Made by a program: the position numbers and the translations under genes
Source: Pirellulaceae bacterium
GTDB lineage: Bacteria > Planctomycetota > Planctomycetia > Pirellulales > Pirellulaceae
Direction of reading: 5' to 3'
DNA: 64,000 bases
NCBI GenBank assembly: GCA_018402565.1
Contig: JAGYIQ010000003.1
Location: 447,746-511,745 of the forward strand
Shown here: positions 46,038 to 54,320 of the stretch, piece after piece
Layout: each line of letters starts with the position of its first letter
Position numbering within the stretch: position 1 is the stretch's first letter
Notes under the pieces: model-generated
Seen by the model: only the letters and a program-made list of their open reading frames with translations
Databases searched by the model: none
Told to the model about the DNA's origin: nothing

Positions 46038-46497
46038 GCAACTCCTCTGGTGTGCAAATCACCGGAATGGGCACCCCAGCGTCGGTGAGAACCTGATGGA
46101 TACGGGGCAAGATCTTCGCGTTTGCGATGTGCTTGCAGTTCCAAGTCAATAAGTATTGTATTCGATGATGGGCTACCGTGGCGATGTGCAACGCGTCAAC
46201 CTGCGCTTTCGGTGGCAGAATCGCTCGAGTCATGATCTCGTTCGCAATTTGCGTAATCTGCGGGGCATTTGGAAGTAGTGGAATCCCCGCCAGTGCCTGA
46301 ATGCGTTCAGAAGCCAATATAGGATCCCCGCCCGATGCCTCATCCAGCACGTATTGCGACACAACAAGTTCATAGTTGGTTCGCTCGGTTTCCCACCATT
46401 TGCTCGTCAAAAGCTGTCGCGCCGCCATCACAACCTGAGAACTCGGGCGTTGCCGGAGATAGCTAACGATAGATGTTTCAATGTAAACGGTGTTCAT
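46009..46497 (-). CDS. PIN-domain ribonuclease toxin (VapC-like)
   Basis: 162 residues. N-terminal MNTVYIETSIVSYLR is the usual start of this PIN subgroup (Glu for the first Asp), with LDEASGGDPILASER and the acidic VDALHIATVAHHRIQYLLTWNCKHIAN core. PIN toxins cleave RNA. Paired with the overlapping antitoxin, a typical stabilising cassette. Copy 7 of the recurrent cassette lies 20 bp upstream. Confidence 0.85.
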   Translation of the reverse strand: MNTVYIETSIVSYLRQRPSSQVVMAARQLLTSKWWETERTNYELVVSQYVLDEASGGDPILASERIQALAGIPLLPNAPQITQIANEIMTRAILPPKAQVDALHIATVAHHRIQYLLTWNCKHIANAKILPRIHQVLTDAGVPIPVICTPEELLGNDSEIDD

Positions 46498-46516
46498 CGC
46501 TAAAGTCCATTAGATC

Positions 46517-46769
46517 GACGAACGACCAAAAATCACCCAGTTGCCGCGGGTGGACGTTGACTTCAGGAAACGCCCGATCGGCAACTCGGGTGCATTTTTT
46601 TGTTATGCGCTTCGCCCCGTAGACCACCAGGAACCCAGGCCAGACCCAGTCCCTGGCCCAGCCGCCGCCAGCATTTGTCATTTTGCCCCATCGCTTCGCC
46701 AAAGTCAATCTTGTTCCCGGCCGCAGAACAAAAGGGACCGTGGAGATTTGAAGGACCTAGGAGCATAAC
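46517..46769 (-). repeat. Recurrent ORF-less cassette, copy 7
   Basis: attC 46517-46608 (left core GACGAAC). Upstream of the PIN toxin-antitoxin pair and in tandem with copy 8. Confidence 0.87.
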
Positions 46770-47017
46770 GGCAAAAATCACCCGGTTGCCGCGGGGGGAC
46801 TTCGCCTTCAGGAAACGCCCGATCGGCAACTCGGGTGTATTTTTTTGTTATGCGTTTCGCCCCGTGGTCCCCCAGGAGTCCAGGCCAGACCTAGCCCCAG
46901 GCCCAACTGGCGCCGCCGACATTTTTCATTTTGCCCCAACGCCTCGGCAAAGTCAATCTTGATCCCGGCCGCAGAACAAAAGGGAACGTGGAGACTTGAG
47001 AGATCTAGGAGCATAAC
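46763..47017 (-). repeat. Recurrent ORF-less cassette, copy 8
   Basis: attC 46763-46853. Directly next to copy 7, so two copies lie in tandem. The 67-residue minus frame starting at the boundary ATG is open here, but has a three-base insertion relative to other copies. Confidence 0.87.
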
Positions 47018-47101
47018 GACCGCGGTAACGGGGCCGCCGCCAAGAGACTATGATTTCAAAACTCGCGTCATCGGCGGCTCCCGTTCACCGCTTTGTTATC
47101 C
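47011..47101 (-). repeat. attC site
   Basis: GCATAAC to GTTATCC; arms GCGGTAACGGGGCCGCC and GGCGGCTCCCGTTCACCGC. Follows the gene at 47134. Confidence 0.85.
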
Positions 47102-47133
47102 GTCCACATGGGATTCCTGTGCTGGGTAGAAAC

Positions 47134-47412
47134 TCACTTCTCGAACTTCAGGTTGATGTCGTTGTACCCGCCATCCGCGATGCAGGATTGAACGCGTGCA
47201 AGACCAGCAAGCCAATCATCCAGCACAGCGGGATCGGCGGACAGGCCATCGCTCGCAAGCGACAGCATCGTCAGCAGGTCGCCGATCTCTTCCCAGGGCC
47301 CTCGTTCGTAGTGTGCGCGTAGGTACTCGAATGTCGCAAGATACGCAGTTCGAGCATCAATTTGCTGGTCAAACGCGCTGTCGGTGATCGAGCGAGGATG
47401 GTAGTCAGCCAT
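47134..47412 (-). CDS. Hypothetical cassette protein
   Basis: From Met 47412 (MADYHPRSITDSAFDQQIDAR), 92 helical, acidic residues with GPWEEIGDLLTMLSLASDGLSADP. Size and composition resemble small immunity proteins, but no family is recognised. Confidence 0.6.
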   Translation of the reverse strand: MADYHPRSITDSAFDQQIDARTAYLATFEYLRAHYERGPWEEIGDLLTMLSLASDGLSADPAVLDDWLAGLARVQSCIADGGYNDINLKFEK

Positions 47413-47449
47413 TGGGGCTTCCAATATCGCGGATTGGATCTGTTCAGCC

Positions 47450-47702
47450 GCATAACGGCCAAAAATCACCCGGTTGCCGAGGCGGGACTTTGGCTTCAGG
47501 AAACGCCCGATCGGCAACTCGGGTGCATTTTTTTCTTATGCGCTTCGCCCCGTGCCCCCCCAGCAGTCCAGGCCAGACCTAGCCCTAGGCCCAACCGCCG
47601 CCAGCATTTGACATTTTGCCCCAAGGCCTCGGCAAAGTCAATATTGATCCGGGCCGCAGAACAAACGGGACCCTCGAGAAGAGAAGGATCTAGGAGCATA
47701 AC
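47450..47702 (-). repeat. Recurrent ORF-less cassette, copy 9
   Basis: attC 47450-47541 with right core CTTATGC. 38 bp upstream of the gene at 47134-47412. The -35 box is retained although neighbouring bases differ (AATATTGATCC on the plus strand). Confidence 0.85.
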
Positions 47703-47785
47703 GACGGCAGTAACGGGGCCGCCGCCAAAAAACGCTGGTTCAAAATTGACCTGGTCGGCGACTTCCGTTCACCGCTTTGTTAGCC
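47696..47785 (-). repeat. attC site
   Basis: GCATAAC to GTTAGCC; arms GCAGTAACGGGGCCGCC and GTCGGCGACTTCCGTTCACC. Contains the stop of the gene at 47780. Confidence 0.82.
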
Positions 47786-48664
47786 GTCTTTTATGTCGAG
47801 CGTGAACGTACCTGCGGCACCTGATGATAAATCAAGAGTCTTTGCGGCGAAACTGCCTTTGCGTGTGGATTGGTCGCGGACCGTAGTGTCGACATGCGGC
47901 AAGCCATAGCAAAGTGTCGGGAAGTTGTTGACGACCTCACCCGATGCAGCATCAACGACCAACGTGAAGTTCCCGTTGCTTCCAGTTACAGCGGTACCAA
48001 ATAACGATCCATCACCAGAGAATTGGCCAACGCCCATGTGTCCGACCGGCAATTGCTTCTTGAGTGACGTGGTCCAGATGACCGACCAGTCTTCAGTATC
48101 AATGCAATGAATCGATTTGTTTTTGCCTATGGCAATCAGACGCGAACCGCACGGACTGCGTTTCAGGTCGAACAATGTTGCATTGAATCGAAGCGGTATC
48201 GATGTCACGTGGCCAGATTCGAGTGAGATACATAGAAGTTCGTCCTTCTTCTGCGATGGAATGATCGCCTCGTTTTGTGGGAGACGAACGACCAAACGAT
48301 CGAGTGCGTTGATCCCTTTGACGTCAACAGTGTCCGCGGTGGATAAATTGAGTAGAATCGTCTTGTTGCCGCTCTTAAACAATAGATGGTCGCCTTCACG
48401 ATCAAATGTGGCCAACGGTCCAATGCGATGAAATGGAAATGTCTTTTTCAGATCGCCAGTGCGAAGATCGAACAGAGCCAGATCGACGCGGGACCAGTAT
48501 CCGATTGCCAGGACGTTTGTCGAAAGTGACACGGAGCAATCGCAATCATCGGTGGTGTCGAAGGGCGGACTCAGTTGGTTCAGCGAAGCATCGAAGACGG
48601 TAACCGAGGTGGATTCGTGCCGGTAGTTGAACCCGTCTGTTGTTGTGTAGACGTAGAAACTCAT
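47780..48664 (-). CDS. Beta-propeller-like protein
   Basis: 294 residues without signal peptide. Repeated strands such as NVLAIGYWSRVDLALFDLRTG, LFKSGNKTILLNLST, RLIAIGKNKSIHCIDTEDWSVIW and FTLVVDAASGEVVNN follow a WD40/propeller rhythm. It would bind a partner, not catalyse. Unusually long for a cassette; its own stop lies in the attC. Confidence 0.65.
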   Translation of the reverse strand: MSFYVYTTTDGFNYRHESTSVTVFDASLNQLSPPFDTTDDCDCSVSLSTNVLAIGYWSRVDLALFDLRTGDLKKTFPFHRIGPLATFDREGDHLLFKSGNKTILLNLSTADTVDVKGINALDRLVVRLPQNEAIIPSQKKDELLCISLESGHVTSIPLRFNATLFDLKRSPCGSRLIAIGKNKSIHCIDTEDWSVIWTTSLKKQLPVGHMGVGQFSGDGSLFGTAVTGSNGNFTLVVDAASGEVVNNFPTLCYGLPHVDTTVRDQSTRKGSFAAKTLDLSSGAAGTFTLDIKDG

Positions 48665-48677
48665 GAGTGCTGTTGAC

Positions 48678-48779
48678 GACTAACGACGGCTAACGACGGC
48701 GTTGACCGGGCCGCCGCCAATCAACATTGACTCCAAGAACGACGCGATCGGCGGCTCCGCGTCCAACGCTTGGTTATCC
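48678..48779 (-). repeat. attC site with duplicated left core
   Basis: The ten bases TAACGACGGC occur twice in tandem at the left end (from 48681 and 48691). Right core GTTATCC; arms GACCGGGCCGCCGCC and GGCGGCTCCGCGTCC. Confidence 0.8.
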
Positions 48780-48811
48780 GATTTCCTGGATCATTGTACC
48801 GTCCGAGTGAT

Positions 48812-49357
48812 TTAGTAAACGAAAGTGATTGATTTCTGAGGATCCATTGGGAGTTGCCCATTGTTAATCTCAATCAATAGATCTCCCGGCCATTTGTCAA
48901 TCGATCGATCATCTATTGCGCCAATCTCACCCGTTTCCCCGACTAATCGTCGGAAGTATTGAACCGGTAGAATCACGCAACGCTTAGATGGATCACAAAC
49001 ACCAATAGTCTCCCACCAATTTTGGTTCACGGCGCACCAATGCCATTCGTAGTTTATGACCAGTTGCCAGCTCCAAAGGACGCCGAGTGTGGCAGCCGGA
49101 AAGGTCTGGTCGCATTTGACCTTCTCACCGTTTCGCAATCGTTCAAGCAGTTTATCGATTTTTGGATTGAGCACTTCGAAATCGTAGGGTGGCGCGATAC
49201 CGAGCAACTTTTCCGCTGCTTCGTTCATGCTCAAGTGGAAACCGCAATGACGTGGTAACATTTCGATGATTCGAAGGTCGTTGACCTCGAACTCAAGATT
49301 GAACGGCATGGCGTCCATGAACATGCAAATCCAGGATTCGGTTTTTGCTTCGGTCAT
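48812..49357 (-). CDS. Cassette protein, related to the gene at 40139
   Basis: 181 residues, soluble. PAATLGVLWSWQLVINYEWHW and RCVILPVQYFRRL align in pattern with the gene at 40139-40630. Extra N-terminal part has LEFEVNDLRIIEMLPRHCGFH. Family unknown; two divergent members in one array suggest a recurring function. Confidence 0.65.
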   Translation of the reverse strand: MTEAKTESWICMFMDAMPFNLEFEVNDLRIIEMLPRHCGFHLSMNEAAEKLLGIAPPYDFEVLNPKIDKLLERLRNGEKVKCDQTFPAATLGVLWSWQLVINYEWHWCAVNQNWWETIGVCDPSKRCVILPVQYFRRLVGETGEIGAIDDRSIDKWPGDLLIEINNGQLPMDPQKSITFVY

Positions 49358-49387
49358 TTGGGGCCTGCACTGTGTGACAGATCTAAC

Positions 49388-49641
49388 GGATAACGGCCAA
49401 AAATCACCCGGTCGCCGCGGGATGACTCTGACTTCAGCAAACGCCCGATCGGCAACTCGGGTGCATTTTTTTGTTATGCGCTGCGCCCCTTGTGCCCCCA
49501 GGAGTCCAGGCCAGACCTAGCCCCAGGCCAAACCGCCGGCCGCATTTGTCATTTTGCCCCAACCCCTCGGCAAAGTCAATCTTGATCCCGGCCGCAGAAC
49601 AAAAGGGGACCGTGGAGACTTGAGGGATCTAGGAGCATAAC
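49388..49641 (-). repeat. Recurrent ORF-less cassette, copy 10
   Basis: attC 49388-49479 (left core GGATAAC). 31 bp upstream of the gene at 48812-49357. Used below to place the promoter-like pair. Confidence 0.87.
49551..49579 (-). promoter_or_regulatory. Promoter-like pair in the recurrent cassette (example copy)
   Basis: On the minus strand TTGACT (49574-49579) is followed after 17 bases by CAAAAT (49551-49556). It matches 5 of 6 and 4 of 6 bases of the sigma-70 consensus. The TTGACT box is unchanged in all 17 copies; the second box is CAAAAT or CAGAAT. It points toward the cassette genes. Confidence 0.5.
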
Positions 49642-49724
49642 GTTTCGCATCAGCGGGTCGGCGCGAGCGACGTTGACTTCAAAATCTGCCCGACCGCCGA
49701 CTCCGTTGCATGCGATGGTTATGC
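49635..49724 (-). repeat. attC site
   Basis: GCATAAC to GTTATGC; arms CATCAGCGGGTCGGCG and CGACCGCCGACTCCG. Follows a leucine-rich-repeat gene. A near twin lies at 56516. Confidence 0.85.
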
Positions 49725-49736
49725 CATAGAATTCGA

Positions 49737-50462
49737 CTACCCCACCGGGTGGAAATATTTGATCGAAGGGAGTGCAGCACACAATTCTCGAAATTCAGTC
49801 GAGTCAGCGTTAAGCGTAGAGCGAAGCGATTTAAGATTGTGAAGTTTATGAAGTGGACAATACCGACCATCCAAAACCTTGACCCCAACAAGCCACAGAA
49901 TCTCCAGACTCGCGAGTGAGCCAACTGGCTCTAGGCTCGACACTCCGATCTTCCGCCCTCGCGCAGACGATAGCCCAAATTCTCGCAAGCTAGTGAGTTC
50001 ATTGAGAAAGCCCAGGTCAACAGGGGAGCCGGGATTCTGCAGAAACAAGCACTCTAGATGATCTAAAGATTCCAATGGTCGTAAGCTCGCGATAGAAGGA
50101 GAGCTTCCGAGAAATAGCGCTTTCATGCGACTGGCGTGCTCGACAGCCTCAAGCGACTTCATTGCACTCCAATCGATATAGAGTGCCTCTAGATTAGGGG
50201 CCGAACATGCCGCGTTAAACAGCTGCTGCGACACCTTTGTGGAGAAGACGATTGTCTTGGCCGGTACTCTAGGCAATTCAGCTGCCCAGTCGTTTACCAG
50301 CTTCTTTTGGCTACTTACTGAGAGCCCCGTTTGCGTGCACGCAATATTCAAAACGTCAGCACCCGTGTATTCGGATACGTCACGGATTGGGGAAGGAATG
50401 TCACCAGACATTCTTCGATGTGGCCAATAGCCGTAGCGAATAGCTTCGTCGTCGGTCGACAT
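49737..50462 (-). CDS. Leucine-rich-repeat-like protein
   Basis: From Met 50462 (MSTDDEAIRYGYW), 241 residues. Repeats of about 22 residues: APNLEALYIDWSAMKSLEAV, SRMKALFLGSSPSIASLRPL, DHLECLFLQNPGSPVDLGFL, TSLREFGLSS, ASLEILWLVG. Likely a protein-binding scaffold. The next cassette upstream encodes another LRR protein. Confidence 0.7.
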   Translation of the reverse strand: MSTDDEAIRYGYWPHRRMSGDIPSPIRDVSEYTGADVLNIACTQTGLSVSSQKKLVNDWAAELPRVPAKTIVFSTKVSQQLFNAACSAPNLEALYIDWSAMKSLEAVEHASRMKALFLGSSPSIASLRPLESLDHLECLFLQNPGSPVDLGFLNELTSLREFGLSSARGRKIGVSSLEPVGSLASLEILWLVGVKVLDGRYCPLHKLHNLKSLRSTLNADSTEFRELCAALPSIKYFHPVG

Positions 50463-50510
50463 TGTTGATGGGCTGGGAGGACGCAAAACGCATTTCCAGT
50501 GAACAGATTG

Positions 50511-50602
50511 GCATAACGTCAGCCATCACCCGGCACGCGCGAGTGAGGCCACCATGTCAAAAACGGCCGATCGCGCGCTCGGCGTGCATGGCTTTGTTAT
50601 CG
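50511..50602 (-). repeat. attC site
   Basis: GCATAAC to GTTATCG; arms CACCCGGCACGCGCGAG and CGCGCGCTCGGCGTG. Follows the second LRR gene. Confidence 0.85.
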
Positions 50603-51565
50603 GGATTTAGTAGTCGCGAATTCAAAACCGTCGCCTACTAGATCACAATCGGGAAGGTTTAGTAACTCCTCTGCCGCTTCGGACTTTTTCCGACTGCCAA
50701 TTTCGATAAGCACATGCTTAAGCTTTTTGTGACCAACAAACGGTTCAAAATTATGAGGTTCAAGATTGGGCATTTCAAATGCCACAAGTTCTTCTAGGTT
50801 GGGGGCATTCGCGACAGAATTCAGTTCAGCGAGTCCTTTCATTCCGATCAGATTTACTCGCCGGAGTCTACGAAGTGGACGAAGTGATGGTAAGGTCTCG
50901 ACATGCTTAAGAGCGTGAAGGTAGAGAAATTGGAGTGTCGATACGTTCGCAATGGGCGTCAAGTCAGCAAGTCCCCGTACCATCCAGAATTTCACAAAAC
51001 GCAATTTGCCAACTTTTGGAAGCAGTTCGATATTATTGGTCCCACCTAACTTTATGCTCAATGACAGTAGCGACTTTAGGGGAAGGAGTATTGACAAATC
51101 AGGAAGAGTGATCGAACGAAGTGTTAGGTTCTCAAGAGATTTTATTTCGCCAATCACGTCCAGGTCTTTCGAATGTGATTCGACTTCAAGAGTTTGCAAC
51201 TTCGAGAATCGCGTCAAGAACTGGAGGGAATGTCGTTTTGATTTTGTTTGTCCGATAGTGAGCGACTCTAATTCATCCGAAACGGCGTCAATTCCATCGA
51301 AGTCCGACAGATTGAATGCTTCAATGGACAGACGGCGAACGAACGGGAAGTGTTTTAGGAATCGAAGATTGCAGTTTCGGCGAAAGTCGCCGTACATCCG
51401 TAATTCTATATGCGGATACGCAACGAGAAACGTCGCAAGTTTCTCTAAGTCCTTTTCAGTCAGAGGACCGCAAAATTGAACACGAGTACAACGTCGGTCC
51501 AACGGTCGCAATTGACTTTCGTTTATGGGAGACGTTATCTCGCGGAAAAATGGGGAATCGATCAT
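50597..51565 (-). CDS. Leucine-rich-repeat protein
   Basis: 322 residues, one of the largest cassette products. Repeats include FVRRLSIEAFNLSDFDGI, SKLQTLEVESHSKDLDVI, KSLENLTLRSITLPDLSILL, STLQFLYLHALKHVETLP and PNLEELVAFEMPNLEP. No signal peptide. Probably binds protein partners; low GC relative to the chromosome. Confidence 0.75.
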   Translation of the reverse strand: MIDSPFFREITSPINESQLRPLDRRCTRVQFCGPLTEKDLEKLATFLVAYPHIELRMYGDFRRNCNLRFLKHFPFVRRLSIEAFNLSDFDGIDAVSDELESLTIGQTKSKRHSLQFLTRFSKLQTLEVESHSKDLDVIGEIKSLENLTLRSITLPDLSILLPLKSLLSLSIKLGGTNNIELLPKVGKLRFVKFWMVRGLADLTPIANVSTLQFLYLHALKHVETLPSLRPLRRLRRVNLIGMKGLAELNSVANAPNLEELVAFEMPNLEPHNFEPFVGHKKLKHVLIEIGSRKKSEAAEELLNLPDCDLVGDGFEFATTKSR

Positions 51566-51580
51566 GTGCTCCGGTGTTCC

Positions 51581-51671
51581 CGATAACGACAGCCATCACC
51601 GGGCACGAGCGATTGAGCAACCACTGCCCAAACGCGCCGCCGAGTGCTCCGTGTGCATGGCATTGTTACGC
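51581..51671 (-). repeat. attC site
   Basis: CGATAAC to GTTACGC; arms CATCACCGGGCACGAGCG and CCGAGTGCTCCGTGTG. Follows the DUF2750-like gene. Confidence 0.8.
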
Positions 51672-52094
51672 ATCGTTGTTCTGCTCCGCAATTTGTTGAC
51701 GAAGCTGGTCTTGATACTTCTGAATCATCTCATCGGGCATCGCGGTGGCAAGTTCAGCTTGCAGATCACCGGCACGCAATTCTATCCCAGCCAAGTCCGC
51801 GGTCCAATTGCAACCGGCGAGGGCACCATCGGCGTCCATTCCGGGTAACCATCGAAATAGAAAATCAAAGAGCGTGATGGATCGCAAAGCACAGTCATCG
51901 AACCCGCTTTTCATCGCGCGCTTCGCGTAGGCTTCGTCCGACCAGAACAGAATGACCGACGCACGGGCATCGACATGGGATTCGCACCAAGCAAAGCCAT
52001 TGCCCTGGTCGAGCCCCCAAATCACCTCGTGTTCAATCACGCGACGAACAAAACGCTCGTGATTTTTCTGTAGTGTTGCACGTTCGTGGAGCAT
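51666..52094 (-). CDS. DUF2750-like protein
   Basis: From Met 52094 (MLHERATLQKNHERFVRRV), 142 residues. The pattern HERFVRRVIEHEVIWGLDQGNGFAW and VILFWSDEAYAKRA is that of DUF2750, whose role is unknown. The start lies 10 bp inside the cassette; the stop overlaps the attC boundary. Confidence 0.7.
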   Translation of the reverse strand: MLHERATLQKNHERFVRRVIEHEVIWGLDQGNGFAWCESHVDARASVILFWSDEAYAKRAMKSGFDDCALRSITLFDFLFRWLPGMDADGALAGCNWTADLAGIELRAGDLQAELATAMPDEMIQKYQDQLRQQIAEQNNDA

Positions 52095-52103
52095 TGTTTT
52101 GTT

Positions 52104-52357
52104 GCGTAACGTCCAAAAATCACCCGGTTGCCGCGGGGGGGACTTTGACTTCAGGAAACGCCCGATCGGCAACTCGGGTGCATTTTTTTGTTATGCGCTT
52201 CGCCCCGTGGTCCACCAGGAGTCCCGGCCAGACCTAGGCCCAAGCCCAAGGGCCGCCAACATTTGTCATTTTGCCCCAACGCCTCGGCAAAGTCAATCTT
52301 GCTCCCGGGAGCAGAACAAAAGGGACCGTTGAGATTTGAGGGATCTAGGAGCATAGC
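52104..52357 (-). repeat. Recurrent ORF-less cassette, copy 11
   Basis: attC 52104-52196 (left core GCGTAAC). 10 bp upstream of the DUF2750-like start. The next boundary reads GCATAGC. Confidence 0.86.
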
Positions 52358-52440
52358 GACCCGGATCACCACGCCGCGACGAGCGATTACCATTTCAAAA
52401 GCCCCCAATTCGCGGCTGGGGTGCATCTGGATGGTTCGCC
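52351..52440 (-). repeat. attC site
   Basis: Left core altered (GCATAGC), right core GTTCGCC; arms GGATCACCACGCCGCGA and TCGCGGCTGGGGTGCATC. Confidence 0.75.
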
Positions 52441-52452
52441 ATGTTACGCGGG

Positions 52453-52872
52453 TTAGGAATCGCGAACGATGTCGATCAGAATCAATGTATCCGGCACCCA
52501 ACCGGGAGCAACATCGAGCATGGGGTTTCGGGCATTGGGTCGGGTGTTGGGATTCAGGCTGTAGCTGGCAGCCCTTTGGTGCTTGCGGTCTCCGCAGACG
52601 CTTGCATCAAAGGTCCGCAGCGTTTCGGGCGTTGGATGTTTCGCGTTGGACGTTGCCCGCGAATGATGCTTTAACGCGTCGTTGAAGCTTGCAACATAAG
52701 TCAGCAAGGGATTCAGATGCCGTGTCGGTGAGTTGTTGGGCTCAATGTTGCTCACCAACACATACCGCGCGGCCGCGAAAGCATGCGACAGAAGTCGGCG
52801 TTGATGTCGCGGCGTTGGCCGATGGTGGTTGCACTGGCGAGACGTTACGGTTAACCGGGCGCGGCCAACCAA
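52453..52872 (-). CDS. Uncertain ORF filling a cassette
   Basis: A 139-residue frame whose stop lies 12 bp from the attC, as expected for a cassette gene, but whose start is inside the neighbouring attC. Composition (His/Arg/Asn/Thr-rich, e.g. FNDALKHHSRATSNAKHP) is odd. It may be coding from an internal start, or not at all. Confidence 0.3.
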   Translation of the reverse strand: MVGRARLTVTSRQCNHHRPTPRHQRRLLSHAFAAARYVLVSNIEPNNSPTRHLNPLLTYVASFNDALKHHSRATSNAKHPTPETLRTFDASVCGDRKHQRAASYSLNPNTRPNARNPMLDVAPGWVPDTLILIDIVRDS

Positions 52873-52925
52873 CCTGGACGTCGAAACCGCGCGGCCCGCA
52901 GCTCCGGTTGAACCGATTGTTAGCT
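52849..52925 (-). repeat. attC site
   Basis: GGTTAAC to GTTAGCT; arms AACCGGGCGCGGCC and GCGCGGCCCGCAGCTCCGGTT. Confidence 0.7.
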
Positions 52926-53202
52926 GGTTTTCGTTTTCGCTTTGGCTTGAGTTGTGGTGGACCGAACACCTGGAGAATGTCCACGGACATCACTTGGCCG
53001 ATGATCACGGGCATTGTGAATGTCGAAACCATTTCGGAATCACATTGTGAGATTGCGCCAGCTAAATGAGGCAATGGATCAATGGAAACTGATTCAGCGG
53101 CAGCTCGTGCAATCACAAAGCGAGACAATTGAATCGCAGTCCGAATGTTGCGTTTTCTAAGCTGGCTATGTCTGGGGCGGAGCATCAGCCAACGGGGTCT
53201 TT

Positions 53203-53466
53203 TTAAGTGTCGAGTATTTGCTGTGCCGTCACGTCGTACATGCTTCGAGATTTGACGCGGCGGGATTCAAGTGAGCTGCGAAGCGCGCGGCGTTGCGTTG
53301 CATTGGACTTTCCAGCGAAGTCAGCAAGTCGAGACAGTTGTACGTCCAGAACATGAGGTGCCAATTGAATCCCAGATTCCGATCAGCATATCTCTGCCAT
53401 TGCCGCGTCCGGACCGAGGAGCGGTTCGAAGGTTGGCAATAGAGCATCAAACTCAGAGGTATTCAT
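53203..53466 (-). pseudogene. Small cassette gene with a frameshift
   Basis: ATG 53466 opens MNTSEFDALLPTFEPLLGPD; one base shift near 53385 continues as SGIQLAPHVLDVQLSRLADF and SLESRRVKSRSMYDVTAQQI to the stop at 53203. About 87 residues, unrecognised. The remaining 275 bp of the cassette (52,927-53,202) hold only a doubtful minus-strand frame. Confidence 0.45.
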
Positions 53467-53471
53467 TACCA

Positions 53472-53723
53472 CGCTAACGGCCAAAAATCGCCCGGCTGCC
53501 GCGGGTGGACGTTGGCTTCAGAAAACGCCCGATCGGCAACTCAGGTGCATTTTATTCGTTATGCGCTCGCCCCGTGGCCCCCAGGAGTCCAGGCCAGACC
53601 TAGCCCCTGGCCCAACCGCCGCAAACATTTGTCATTCTGCCCCAACGCCTCGGCAAAGTCAATCTAGATCCCGGCCGCAGAACAAAAGGGACCCTCGAGA
53701 CTTGAGGGATCTAGGAGCATAAC
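53472..53723 (-). repeat. Recurrent ORF-less cassette, copy 12
   Basis: attC 53472-53564 (left core CGCTAAC). 6 bp upstream of the ORF at 53203-53466. Confidence 0.86.
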
Positions 53724-53807
53724 GACCACAATCACCCGGCGGGCGCGAGTGACTTACCATTGTGAAAACGCCCGATTCGCCCGCTCGGGTGCATTGTGTT
53801 GTTATCC
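53717..53807 (-). repeat. attC site
   Basis: GCATAAC to GTTATCC; arms CACCCGGCGGGCGCGAG and TTCGCCCGCTCGGGTG. Follows the DUF433-like gene. Confidence 0.87.
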
Positions 53808-53817
53808 GGCCTCTGGC

Positions 53818-54183
53818 TTAGCAAGGTTGTTCAAGAGTTGTTGGGCAAACTCCCGGTAGTTTTCTTGCGGCTCGTTTTGGCGGCGGCAGACCGTTGCGAA
53901 TCGCCGCCTCGTTTTCCATAGCCATGTGTTGGCCCCATCCCACGTCGAGAGTGCAATGTTCACAGTGTGAATGGACTCTGTCGAATATGCATTGTTTGAC
54001 CGCGCAATACCTTAGGCAAGTGACGACGTCATCTTCGTAGAAGTTCGTTTCGTACTCGGTTAGGAACCGAGCAATGTTGTAATGATTGTACCACATCGCT
54101 CCGACAACGTTCGCGCAGGTCCAACGACTGCCTTCAATCCGCGGCGATCCGCCAACAGTATCTGGTATGCTTACAATCTGCAT
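53818..54183 (-). CDS. DUF433-like protein
   Basis: From Met 54183, MQIVSIPDTVGGSPRIEGSR begins the DUF433 pattern (GG.P.I.G.R), followed by VVGAMWYNHYNIARFLTEYE, DVVTCLRYCAVKQCIFD and a Cys-rich segment HCEHCTLD. DUF433 proteins often act as VapB-like antitoxins, though this one has no toxin partner and an added Cys-rich tail, as seen in a subgroup of unknown role. 121 residues. Confidence 0.7.
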   Translation of the reverse strand: MQIVSIPDTVGGSPRIEGSRWTCANVVGAMWYNHYNIARFLTEYETNFYEDDVVTCLRYCAVKQCIFDRVHSHCEHCTLDVGWGQHMAMENEAAIRNGLPPPKRAARKLPGVCPTTLEQPC

Positions 54184-54196
54184 GCATGGGTTGGCC

Positions 54197-54289
54197 GGAT
54201 AACGACTCTGCATCAGCGGGCCGGTGAAATTGGATTTGGTGTACAAAACAGGGACCGAACACCGGCTCCGTTGCATGCGATGGTTATCC
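54197..54289 (-). repeat. attC site
   Basis: GGATAAC to GTTATCC; arms CATCAGCGGGCCGGTG and ACACCGGCTCCGTTGCATG. Confidence 0.8.
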
Positions 54290-54320
54290 TTAGGGCAACG
54301 GTGATTTCTGTCAATCAAGG

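Noticed and set aside
52742..53185. A 147-residue minus-strand frame
   Set aside because: It runs through the attC at 52849 without a stop near it and has no recognisable pattern. Only its first 90 residues could be real.
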